From assembly GCA_024684815.1 (NCBI GenBank), contig JAIKWL010000020.1, forward strand, positions 1 to 34,348: 34,348 bases of DNA. Direction: 5' to 3'. Below are positions 1 through 6,594 of the stretch, in pieces (positions within the stretch are counted from its first letter, which is position 1; each line of letters opens with the position of its first letter). The position numbers were made by a program, and so were the translations under genes. The notes below the pieces were generated by a model. The model worked only from the letters and a program-made list of their open reading frames with translations, was not told where the DNA came from and made no database searches. This DNA is from Saccharofermentans sp. GTDB taxonomy: Bacteria > Bacillota > Clostridia > Saccharofermentanales > Saccharofermentanaceae.

Positions 1-756
1 TCCAAGGAGAACGAGCCTGACATCTACAATGCGATCAAGAGAAATGCTCTTCTTGAGAACGTTACAGTTGATGCTGAAGGCAAGATCGATTTCGCTGATA
101 AGTCAGTTACAGAGAACACACGTGTTTCCTATCCTATCGACCACATCGAGAAGATCGCTAAGAACGTTAACCAGATCTCTTCCGGCCCTGCAGCTGAGAA
201 CGTAATCTTCCTTTCTGCAGACGCTTTCGGCGTACTCCCTCCTGTATCTATCCTCACACCTGAGCAGACACAGTATTACTTCCTCTCAGGCTTCACAGCT
301 AAGCTTGCCGGTACAGAGCGTGGAATCACAGAGCCTACACCTACATTCTCCGCTTGCTTTGGTCAGGCATTCCTTGAGCTCCACCCTACAAAGTATGCTG
401 AAGAGCTCGTAAAGAAGATGGAGAAGTCCGGCGCTAAGGCTTACCTCGTTAACACAGGCTGGAACGGCACAGGCAAGAGAATCTCCATCCCTGATACACG
501 TGGAATCATCGATGCTATCCTCGACGGCTCCATCAAGGATGCTCCTACAAAGAAGATCCCTTACTTCGATTTCGAAGTACCTACAGAACTTCCGGGCGTA
601 TCCACAGAGATCCTCGATCCCCGTGACACATATGCTGATGCAGCTGAGTGGGATGCTAAGGCTAAGGATCTTGCAGGAAGATTCACCAAGAACTTCGCTA
701 AGTATGAGACAAACGAAGCCGGCAAGGCTCTCGTTGAGGCTGGTCCTAAGCTCTGA
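1..756 (+). CDS. pckA: Phosphoenolpyruvate carboxykinase (ATP), C-terminal part
   Basis: Partial gene; the start lies before the window and 251 codons plus TGA remain. The enzyme interconverts oxaloacetate + ATP and PEP + CO2 + ADP in the cytoplasm; in fermentative anaerobes it often runs in the carboxylating direction. The fragment shows the family blocks [47 protein letters not shown], the TFSACFG segment and [13 protein letters not shown], followed by the TRGIIDAIL segment, all typical of the ATP-dependent family and in the usual order. The C-terminus is complete. Codon use is strongly biased towards preferred codons such as gct, atc and aag, which fits a highly expressed central-metabolism gene. 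A strong terminator follows directly, so it ends its transcript. Confidence 0.96.
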   Translation, partial: SKENEPDIYNAIKRNALLENVTVDAEGKIDFADKSVTENTRVSYPIDHIEKIAKNVNQISSGPAAENVIFLSADAFGVLPPVSILTPEQTQYYFLSGFTAKLAGTERGITEPTPTFSACFGQAFLELHPTKYAEELVKKMEKSGAKAYLVNTGWNGTGKRISIPDTRGIIDAILDGSIKDAPTKKIPYFDFEVPTELPGVSTEILDPRDTYADAAEWDAKAKDLAGRFTKNFAKYETNEAGKALVEAGPKL

Positions 757-784
757 TAATTTAAGAGTTGAACCTAAAACTTAT

Positions 785-815
785 GAGACTGTCCATTCGG
801 GCAGTCTCTTTTTTT
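785..815 (+). terminator. Rho-independent terminator of pckA
   Basis: A perfect 10-bp stem (785-794 with 799-808, one G-T pair) with the tetraloop ATTC is followed by seven T residues at 809-815. It lies 28 bases after the pckA stop. Confidence 0.93.
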
Positions 816-864
816 GATTTCGGATCATCCTGTCTGAAGTCACCTTCTAATCACCCGGAAAAGA

Positions 865-957
865 ATTCATCACAAATTCCGGTTTTAACTCAGTTTGTGA
901 TGAATTATTCGAGAATATTCATCACAAAACACCATAAACAATGAATTTGTGATGAAT
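865..957. repeat. Four 12-bp sites in alternating orientation (two inverted-repeat pairs, 52-bp period)
   Basis: The 12-mer TTTGTGATGAAT occurs exactly at 894-905 and 946-957, and its exact reverse complement ATTCATCACAAA at 865-876 and 917-928. Both inverted pairs have a 17-base centre and the pairs repeat at exactly 52 bp, close to five helical turns. The first pair extends to 13 bp (864-876 with 894-906). There is no T run after either pair, so they are not terminators. The block sits between the pckA terminator and the cell-wall repeat protein gene, 70 bp before its ATG, so a cluster of operator sites for a dimeric regulator is the natural reading. The regulator is not known. Confidence 0.85.
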
Positions 958-965
958 CACTATCC

Positions 966-993
966 ATTGCAAATATCTCTGCCTCATGTAAAA
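966..993 (+). promoter_or_regulatory. Candidate promoter of the cell-wall repeat protein gene
   Basis: TTGCAA (966-971), 16-base spacer and TAAAAC (988-993) lie directly downstream of the four-site operator block and 33 bases before the ATG. Each box matches consensus only partly, so this is a weak call that rests mainly on position. Confidence 0.33.
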
Positions 994-1026
994 CTATGGA
1001 TATTAATTAATAAAAGGGGGATAAAC

Positions 1027-2355
1027 ATGAAGATCACCAGTTACATATTAGCCGGTACCACACTTACTGTTACTATGGCATTTGCAGGCGGAGCCGTCAT
1101 GGCGGACGAAGACCACTTCAAAGATATCGTCTTCGGAGAGAGCGTACATATAGAGATCACAGCCTCAGAAGGCCGGGTTTATTATACGTACAGATTTATT
1201 CCTAAGGCAGAAGGCAGATACACGATAACTGTCGATGATTACGATGAGGACATCGATGATGTACTTGTCTTTATCTCAGACCCGCAATTGTCGGAAGAGA
1301 TTGATTATATTGATTATATATTGCCTGAAGAGTATGGATCCCTTTCAATGGAGGTCAATCTCGAAAAGGGCAAGGCTTACGCTATCATTGCTACCAAAGA
1401 CGGTGTTACCACTTCCACCGATTACTCATTTTCCATTAACGGATATAAGGGTGAAGGAAATCCTTTGAGCACCGGCTGGTGGCAGAACGAGAACGGCTGG
1501 CTCTACAACGATGAAGACGGCAATATGGTCTTCTCCGATTGGGCTAAGATTGGCGGCTGCTGGTATTTCTTCGATAACACCGGATATATGCAGACAGGTT
1601 TCTTCTACTACGGTGGCAATAACTATTACCTTAGAAACAACGGTGCCATGGCAACGGGCTGGATGAAGATCGAAGATAAGTGGTATTACTTTGATGAGCA
1701 TGGCAAGATGGCTACGGGCTGGAAAAAGATAAGCGGCAAGTGGTATTGCTTCGAAAATACAGGTGAGATGAAGTGCAACGAGAAATATTATGAAAATTAT
1801 AAATGGTATTATTTTAATCCTTCCGGAGAAATGGTAACCGGTTGGTACCATGTCCCCAACGGTGCTAATTTCAACTGGTTTTACTTTAACGCTGACGGAT
1901 CTGCAGCTACAGGCTGGAAGAAAGTCGATGGAGCATGGTATTACTTCTCAAACTACGGCATAATGCAGACCGGCTGGTTAGAGCAGGATGACCATCTTTA
2001 TTATTTACAGGATTCCGGCGCGATGACGACCGGTTGGTTCCATGAAATAAACATGTACTGGTACTATTTCACCGAAGACGGCTCTGCTGCTACAGGCTGG
2101 AAGCAGATCTCCGGCAAATGGTATCTCTTCAATAAAGGAAGCGGCAAAATGGTTACCGGATGGCATTATGTTTATGAAAACGGAAAACAGACTTCATATT
2201 ATCTGATGGACTCCGGCGAGATGGCTCAGGGGTGGTGCAAGATCAATAATGACTGGTATTACTTTGAACCTTCAGGCGTTATGGTAACCGGAACAAGGGT
2301 TATCGGCGGAAAGACATATGAATTCTACGATTCCGGAGTCTGCAAGAATCCGTAA
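1027..2355 (+). CDS. Secreted cell-wall-binding repeat protein (choline-binding-type repeats)
   Basis: A 442-residue exported protein. The ATG at 1027 is chosen over an in-frame GTG at 949 because an AGGGGG ribosome site precedes it and a clear signal peptide starts there: K2, a hydrophobic core, and probable cleavage after AVMA (residue 26). Residues 27-150 form an acidic beta-rich region (FIPKAEGRYTITVDD) resembling pre-peptidase C-terminal or similar beta-sandwich domains, with no catalytic signature I can name. From about residue 150 to the end there are about 14 repeats of the form WYYF-x5-G-x-M-x-TGW, the CW_binding_1/glucan-binding type that attaches proteins to teichoic-acid choline or to glucans. 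With no hydrolase domain, an adhesin or wall-spacer role is more likely than a lysin. It is a single-gene unit with its own terminator and an upstream cluster of operator-like repeats. Confidence 0.9.
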   Translation: MKITSYILAGTTLTVTMAFAGGAVMADEDHFKDIVFGESVHIEITASEGRVYYTYRFIPKAEGRYTITVDDYDEDIDDVLVFISDPQLSEEIDYIDYILPEEYGSLSMEVNLEKGKAYAIIATKDGVTTSTDYSFSINGYKGEGNPLSTGWWQNENGWLYNDEDGNMVFSDWAKIGGCWYFFDNTGYMQTGFFYYGGNNYYLRNNGAMATGWMKIEDKWYYFDEHGKMATGWKKISGKWYCFENTGEMKCNEKYYENYKWYYFNPSGEMVTGWYHVPNGANFNWFYFNADGSAATGWKKVDGAWYYFSNYGIMQTGWLEQDDHLYYLQDSGAMTTGWFHEINMYWYYFTEDGSAATGWKQISGKWYLFNKGSGKMVTGWHYVYENGKQTSYYLMDSGEMAQGWCKINNDWYYFEPSGVMVTGTRVIGGKTYEFYDSGVCKNP

Positions 2356-2385
2356 CATCAGATAAAGAACAGGATTAATCACAAG

Positions 2386-2417
2386 GGCTGTCTCAAACAC
2401 ATATGAGGCAGCCTTTG
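2386..2417 (+). terminator. Terminator after the cell-wall repeat protein gene
   Basis: A 10-bp stem, GGCTGTCTCA (2386-2395) with TGAGGCAGCC (2404-2413), has an 8-base loop and is followed by the short T-rich run TTTGTTCT. The stem is perfect with one G-T pair; the U tract is weak. Confidence 0.75.
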
Positions 2418-2460
2418 TTCTAATGTTATATCTATCTCATTTTTTGCATGTTTATTTGTT

Positions 2461-2516
2461 AATGTCAGAATCCCCGAAAATTTTCCAGACAAATCAATAA
2501 ATATCTTACTGACATT
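2461..2516. repeat. Inverted AATGTCAG/CTGACATT sites upstream of the TetR-type gene
   Basis: AATGTCAG (2461-2468) and its exact reverse complement CTGACATT (2509-2516) lie 48 bp apart before the extended -10 box of the regulator gene. Three AATATCTT copies also occur at about 2499, 2519 and 2562. TetR-family genes are often autoregulated, so these are operator candidates, but the evidence is thin. Confidence 0.35.
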
Positions 2517-2548
2517 TAATATCTTCTTAAAAGTTTGGCCTTTTGTTT

Positions 2549-2558
2549 GTGCTATATT
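2549..2558 (+). promoter_or_regulatory. Extended -10 promoter of the TetR-type regulator
   Basis: TATATT (2553-2558) is preceded by TGC, giving a TGn extended -10 motif. No good -35 box is visible. It lies 40 bases before the chosen ATG. Confidence 0.4.
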
Positions 2559-2598
2559 AAAAATATCTTAAAACTTTTTGATTAACGGGATTTGGATC

Positions 2599-3165
2599 AT
2601 GAAGAGAACATCTGACATCAGAGTCATAAGAACTCAGAAATCATTATTGGAAGCTCTTGAAGTGCTTATCAGGACAAAGAAATTATCCTGCATTTCAATT
2701 ACCGAGCTTTGCTCTGAAGCAGGCATAAACCGCAACACTTTTTATTATCATTACAATAATATCTATGAACTGCTCGATGAACATAAACAGTTAATGATCA
2801 ATGAGATGAACAGTGTTCTTGATGACCAGAAGACACCGAGCAAAGAGACTTTGATCAATCTTTGCAAGTGCATAAGAAAACATCCTGTTTTTCTTAATAT
2901 CCTTCTCTCCCCTAACTGTGATATTGATTATTTCAATGACATCTTCGAACTGGCAGCAAAAAAGACCAGTGTCTTCGTAAATCCTCCAAGAGCGATAACT
3001 TCAAAAAGAGACATCATGACCTGTTACTACTGCAATGCCGGATGTAATGCTGTTATCCGCTCATGGATCTCCTCAGGCATGAAGGAATCCCCGGAAGAGA
3101 TCGCGGATATAATCTCACAGTCATCGAGGAAAGGACCTATCACAGTACTATTCCCCAGTGCCTGA
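2599..3165 (+). CDS. TetR/AcrR-family transcriptional regulator
   Basis: A 188-residue protein, the usual size for the family. Residues 8-60 form the TetR N-terminal DNA-binding domain: a first helix (RTQKSLLEALEVLI), then the helix-turn-helix ITELCSEAGINRNTFYYHYNN followed by IYELL. The C-terminal ligand and dimerisation part is divergent, as is usual, and its effector cannot be predicted. The ATG at 2599 is preferred over the in-frame TTG at 2578 because the conserved part begins right after it; a GGGA sits 8 bases upstream, so the ribosome site is modest. The gene stands alone between two terminators, so its targets are not obvious from context. The nearest genes are the upstream wall protein and the convergent membrane protein. 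Confidence 0.88.
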   Translation: MKRTSDIRVIRTQKSLLEALEVLIRTKKLSCISITELCSEAGINRNTFYYHYNNIYELLDEHKQLMINEMNSVLDDQKTPSKETLINLCKCIRKHPVFLNILLSPNCDIDYFNDIFELAAKKTSVFVNPPRAITSKRDIMTCYYCNAGCNAVIRSWISSGMKESPEEIADIISQSSRKGPITVLFPSA

Positions 3166-3180
3166 CCAATAATTTAACTA

Positions 3181-3215
3181 AAAAATTACGGGTTGTCTCA
3201 AATGAGGCAACCCGT
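3181..3215. terminator. Bidirectional terminator between convergent genes
   Basis: A 13-bp perfect stem (3188-3200 with 3203-3215, one G-T pair) carries the core GGGTTGTCTCA / TGAGGCAACCC. The A-rich run on its left (3174-3185) gives a good T run on the minus strand, so it serves best as the terminator of the minus-strand membrane protein gene; on the plus strand the T run is poor. It separates the TetR-type gene from the convergent gene. Confidence 0.8.
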
Positions 3216-3236
3216 TCTACATTATTCAAAAAGCAC

Positions 3237-3677
3237 TCAGTCGTCGTTATTTGCAAAATTCCAGAACATCATGATCAGGACCAGCACTGCAGAAAACAGC
3301 AGCATAAAGAATCCCGGTCCGTCTTCAATACTGTAGTTATACTCGCCCTTTAAGGATAATGTCTGCATCATTTTACCTGTAAGCTGAATTACGGATTTGG
3401 CACTCTCCTTGTTGATCGAAGAGTAGATCACAGCATATATCGATACACCGACATTTATCAAAGAAGTAATGATATAACCCTTCTTCAAGCCCACAAAAGT
3501 AAAGCCAATTATCAAAATGTCCAATACGAGAATAGCTATCCCGTAATAAGACGGCATCATGGAGATAGCTCCATCCTCTACCGTCTCGCCGTTCAGCTGC
3601 ACATAATAAAACGGCAGGAACACTGACACGCCCGAGAACACGCAGGCGATCATCAAAAAGATCTTCCTTACATTCAT
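3237..3677 (-). CDS. Small four-helix membrane protein, function unknown
   Basis: A 146-residue integral membrane protein that I do not recognise. It has four hydrophobic segments: about residues 5-27, 43-68, 72-92 and 122-141. A short outside-type loop (QLNGETVEDGAISM) follows the first helix, and a Ser/Lys/Gln-rich amphipathic stretch (NKESAKSVIQLTGKMMQTLSLKG) lies between helices 3 and 4. The start is the ATG at 3677, which has a GGGAGG ribosome site at ideal spacing; longer in-frame starts upstream lack one. It is a single-gene unit flanked by terminators on both sides. The architecture resembles small uncharacterised membrane proteins common in Clostridia; no catalytic motif is visible. 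Confidence 0.8.
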   Translation of the reverse strand: MNVRKIFLMIACVFSGVSVFLPFYYVQLNGETVEDGAISMMPSYYGIAILVLDILIIGFTFVGLKKGYIITSLINVGVSIYAVIYSSINKESAKSVIQLTGKMMQTLSLKGEYNYSIEDGPGFFMLLFSAVLVLIMMFWNFANNDD

Positions 3678-3756
3678 ATTTAATCCTCCCTTTTCCATGT
3701 AAAAGATTATTGATAAATAGGATATCATTATTCTCTATATTCGAAAAGAGGGATTG

Positions 3757-3793
3757 AAAAACAAAAGCCCTCAAACCAAAAGGTCAGAGGGCT
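3757..3793 (-). terminator. Rho-independent terminator of the TIM barrel/acyl-CoA synthetase gene
   Basis: On the minus strand a 7-bp stem AGCCCTC/GAGGGCT (3787-3793 with 3766-3772), with further ACC/GGT pairing inside, is followed by TTTTGTTTTT (3756-3765). It begins 31 bases after the stop codon of the 841-residue fusion gene. Confidence 0.88.
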
Positions 3794-3823
3794 CGTTATC
3801 AATTCAAAATGATCTTAAAAGAA

Positions 3824-6349
3824 TTACGCAGTAACGATCTTATTGGCATTCTCAAGGCTGTGTCTCTCGACTGCCTCTTCCCTCATCTTATACTTGAGGA
3901 TCTTACCTGCAGCATTCATCGGGAAGCCGTCAACAAAGTCAACATATCTCGGAACCTTGTGCTTAGCCATGTGATCCATGACAAATTGCTTGATCTCCTC
4001 TTCGGATGACTCTTCGCCGGGCTTTAATACAACTGCAGCAAGGATCTCTTCGCCGTAGTCAGCATCAGGAACACCGATTACCTGAACATCAGAGATCTTG
4101 GGATGTGTATAGAGGAAGTCCTCGATCTCCTTGGGGTAGATGTTCTCACCGCCACGGATGATCATGTCCTTGATACGTCCGGTGATCTTATAGTATCCGT
4201 CTTCAGGTCTCTTAAGAGCCAGGTCGCCTGAGTGGAGCCAGCCGTCTTCATCGATGGCAGCAGCAGTTGCTTCGGGCATTTTGTAGTAACCCTTCATGAT
4301 GTTGTAGCCCCTAGCGCAGAACTCGCCCGGAACACCGTCAGGCAGTTCCTCGCCTGTCTCGGGATCAACGATCTTGGTCTCGACGCCAAAGATGGAAGGT
4401 CCTACGGTATTAACTCTCTGCTCGATGGTATCAGTTGTCTTGCTCATAGTCGTAGCAGGAGAAGCTTCTGTCTGACCGTATGTGATAACGATCTCAGGCA
4501 TATGCATCTTCTCAATAACTTCTTCCATAGTCTTGATCGGACAAGGAGATCCTGCCATAATGCCAGTTCTCATGTGCGAGAAGTCTGTCTTGGGGAAGTT
4601 CTCATGACCGAGCATTGCAATGAACATAGTAGGAACACCGTGGAAGCAAGTGATCTTCTCCTGGTTGATGCAGTTAAGGCCCTTACGGGGCGAGAATGCC
4701 GTGATAGGAGACATCGTAACAGCATGTGTTACTGAAGCTGTCATTGCGAGTACCATGCCGAAGCAATGGAACATGGGAACCTGGATCATCATGCGGTCAA
4801 AGGATGACAGATCCATGCAGTCGCCGATAGCCTTACCGTTATTAACGACATTGTAGTGAGTGAGCATAACGCCTTTTGGGAATCCCGTCGTGCCTGAAGT
4901 GTACTGCATATTGCAGACATCGTTCTTATCGATCGTTCTGCGGATCTTCTCAACATCGCTGACATTAACAGTCTCAGCAAGAGAAGAAAGCTCATCCCAA
5001 TGGAAACATCCGGGAACGTGGGATTCACAGGTGATAACGTTCTTTAATACAGGAAGTCTTGCAGCTTCGAGCTTACCGGGCTCTGAATCCTTAAGTTCGG
5101 GACAGATATCATTAATGATCTTGATATAGTCGGAATCCTTATACTTGTCGATCATGACAAGTGTGCATGTATCGGACTGTCTGAGCAGATACTCGATCTC
5201 ATGGATCTTGTAAGCCGTATTAACAGTTACGAGAACGCAGCCGATCTTTGTTGCGGCCCAGAATGTCAGATACCACTGGGGAACGTTGGTTGCCCAGATG
5301 GCAATGTGGTCTCCCTTCTTACAGCCCATTGCAAGGAATGCACGGGCAAGATTATCAACATCATCTCTGAATTCGGGATATGTTCTTATATAGTCTAATT
5401 CCGTATATCTGAAAGCATACTGGTTCGGGAACAGTTCGCAGATCTTATCAAGTACATCCGGGAATGTCAGATCGATCAATGTCTCTTTGGGCCAGGGATA
5501 GTAGCCTGTTCCTCTGTTGTCTGTCTGAAGTTCCGTCTTTTTTGCGGGACGGTATGACTCCATGTAATTTGCAAACTGAGGGATAACGATACCTGCGGAA
5601 TCCAGATCTTTGGACCATCTGTAGACCCACTCGAGGGATACATAGCCTAAGTAATCGATAGACTGGAGAGCATCGAACATCTCCTTTAACGGCATGTCGC
5701 CTGTACCCATAAGCTTATAAGATACTTTGCCGTCGACCATTACTGAGTCTTTAACATGAACGTGCTTGATATATTCGCCGAGATTATTGACCGTATCAAC
5801 GGGAGACTCGCCCATAAAACGGTAAGGATGGTGCATATCCCAGAGGGCAGCAGCTTTCCTTGAACCGATTGCATCAAGTACTTTCTTAAGACGCTTTGTG
5901 TCAGCATAAACACCGTTTGTCTCAAGGAGCAATGTGACATTCATCTCCTCAGCGTAAGGGATGAGCTCTTTCATAATGGATATAACGACTTCATCGTCTA
6001 TCTCGCCTGAAGGTGCGGGATTGCGGTCACCCAGAACACGGATATAAGATGTGCCGAGCTTATTTGCAAGTTCGATATAAGCTCTTATCTCGGCAACTGC
6101 CTTATCTTTGGTCTCCATGTTGTTTACAGGCTCACCGGATGAAAGACAAGGGATAGCAAGCTTTAATTCCTTGAGCTTGGCAACAGTCTTGGGAAGATTT
6201 GCTTCAGTAAAAGGCGGAGCTTTGACTGAGAATATATCCTGGCCTAAGCCTCTGATCTCAATACCGTTGAAATTGAAGTCTTTGGCCATTGAGTAGATGT
6301 CCTGCCACGAAAAGTCCGGACATGCGAGTGTAGAAAAGCAAGTTAACAT
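3824..6349 (-). CDS. Fusion: sugar-isomerase-type TIM barrel + AMP-forming acyl-CoA synthetase
   Basis: An 841-residue protein read in one uninterrupted frame. Residues 1-265 are a xylose-isomerase-like (AP endonuclease 2 superfamily) TIM barrel, with candidate metal ligands E143 (LLETNG), D171 (WDMHH), H198 (HVHVKD) and E240 (SLEW). After a linker (about 266-295), residues 295-830 are a full FadD-type adenylating enzyme: YTSGTTGFPKG at 483-493, YGQTE at 624-628, SGDL at 707-710, GRIKDMIIRGGENIYPKEIE at 724-743 and the catalytic Lys in AAGKILK (K816). The synthetase half would activate a carboxylic acid as acyl-AMP and transfer it to CoA; the barrel half would be an isomerase or epimerase whose substrate I cannot name. 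The gene has its own promoter and terminator, with a GAGGG ribosome site just before the ATG. Both halves keep their catalytic residues, so neither looks decayed. Confidence 0.9.
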   Translation of the reverse strand: MLTCFSTLACPDFSWQDIYSMAKDFNFNGIEIRGLGQDIFSVKAPPFTEANLPKTVAKLKELKLAIPCLSSGEPVNNMETKDKAVAEIRAYIELANKLGTSYIRVLGDRNPAPSGEIDDEVVISIMKELIPYAEEMNVTLLLETNGVYADTKRLKKVLDAIGSRKAAALWDMHHPYRFMGESPVDTVNNLGEYIKHVHVKDSVMVDGKVSYKLMGTGDMPLKEMFDALQSIDYLGYVSLEWVYRWSKDLDSAGIVIPQFANYMESYRPAKKTELQTDNRGTGYYPWPKETLIDLTFPDVLDKICELFPNQYAFRYTELDYIRTYPEFRDDVDNLARAFLAMGCKKGDHIAIWATNVPQWYLTFWAATKIGCVLVTVNTAYKIHEIEYLLRQSDTCTLVMIDKYKDSDYIKIINDICPELKDSEPGKLEAARLPVLKNVITCESHVPGCFHWDELSSLAETVNVSDVEKIRRTIDKNDVCNMQYTSGTTGFPKGVMLTHYNVVNNGKAIGDCMDLSSFDRMMIQVPMFHCFGMVLAMTASVTHAVTMSPITAFSPRKGLNCINQEKITCFHGVPTMFIAMLGHENFPKTDFSHMRTGIMAGSPCPIKTMEEVIEKMHMPEIVITYGQTEASPATTMSKTTDTIEQRVNTVGPSIFGVETKIVDPETGEELPDGVPGEFCARGYNIMKGYYKMPEATAAAIDEDGWLHSGDLALKRPEDGYYKITGRIKDMIIRGGENIYPKEIEDFLYTHPKISDVQVIGVPDADYGEEILAAVVLKPGEESSEEEIKQFVMDHMAKHKVPRYVDFVDGFPMNAAGKILKYKMREEAVERHSLENANKIVTA

Positions 6350-6384
6350 AGTAATTCCCTCTTTATTAATTATGTAACCCAGAG

Positions 6385-6413
6385 ATTATATAGGTTTACG
6401 GAGTTTTTGTAAA
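6385..6413 (-). promoter_or_regulatory. Sigma-70-type promoter of the 841-residue fusion gene
   Basis: On the minus strand TTTACA (6408-6413), a 17-base spacer and a perfect TATAAT (6385-6390) lie 35 bases before the ATG. One of the best promoter matches in the window. Confidence 0.82.
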
Positions 6414-6459
6414 ATTTACGCGTGATTTTTGGCATACGCAAAGCCGGACAATTAAATAT

Positions 6460-6474
6460 GGCTGCTTAGCAGCC
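6460..6474 (-). terminator. Hairpin overlapping the stop of the 32-residue ORF
   Basis: GGCTGC-TAA-GCAGCC: a perfect 6-bp stem whose loop is the stop codon of the small ORF, followed on the minus strand by the weakly T-rich ATATTTAATT. It is a plausible end point for the long lipid gene run. Confidence 0.5.
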
Positions 6475-6564
6475 TAGTGTAAGTCGGAGGGTAAGGAGTA
6501 CAGCAGAAGAAACGCCAAGTATGACGCCTGTATCAGATAAAATACTGTTCTTCTCTGTCTTCAT
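6466..6564 (-). CDS. Small hydrophobic peptide, 32 residues
   Basis: A short ORF at the downstream end of the lipid gene run: ATG at 6564, stop TAA at 6466-6468. An AAGGA ribosome site sits 5 bases before the ATG. The N-terminus is polar and charged (MKTEKNSILSDT), followed by a single hydrophobic stretch (GVILGVSSAVLLTLRLTL) and a C-terminal GC, as in one-pass membrane peptides. It starts 30 bases after the FakA stop, so it is probably co-transcribed. I do not recognise the sequence. Support comes from the ribosome site, the membrane-type composition and a hairpin exactly at the stop; against it stands only its size. Confidence 0.6.
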   Translation of the reverse strand: MKTEKNSILSDTGVILGVSSAVLLTLRLTLGC

Positions 6565-6594
6565 ATAATTCCTTATATATAAACTTGCGAGATA

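Noticed and set aside
865..957. CRISPR array
   Set aside because: Only four 12-bp units in alternating orientation, with no direct-repeat/spacer pattern of 25-40 bases and no cas genes; the geometry fits operator sites.
1426..1851. 141-codon minus-strand frame opposite the cell-wall repeat gene
   Set aside because: It lies wholly inside a gene with signal peptide and 14 clear repeats; its periodic pattern mirrors those repeats.
4232..4735. 167-codon plus-strand frame opposite the acyl-CoA synthetase half
   Set aside because: It covers the YTSGTTG-to-YGQTE part of a well-conserved enzyme on the other strand; a shadow frame.
6350..6465. Riboswitch in the leader of the fusion gene
   Set aside because: A promoter 35 bases before the ATG leaves too short a leader for a structured aptamer.
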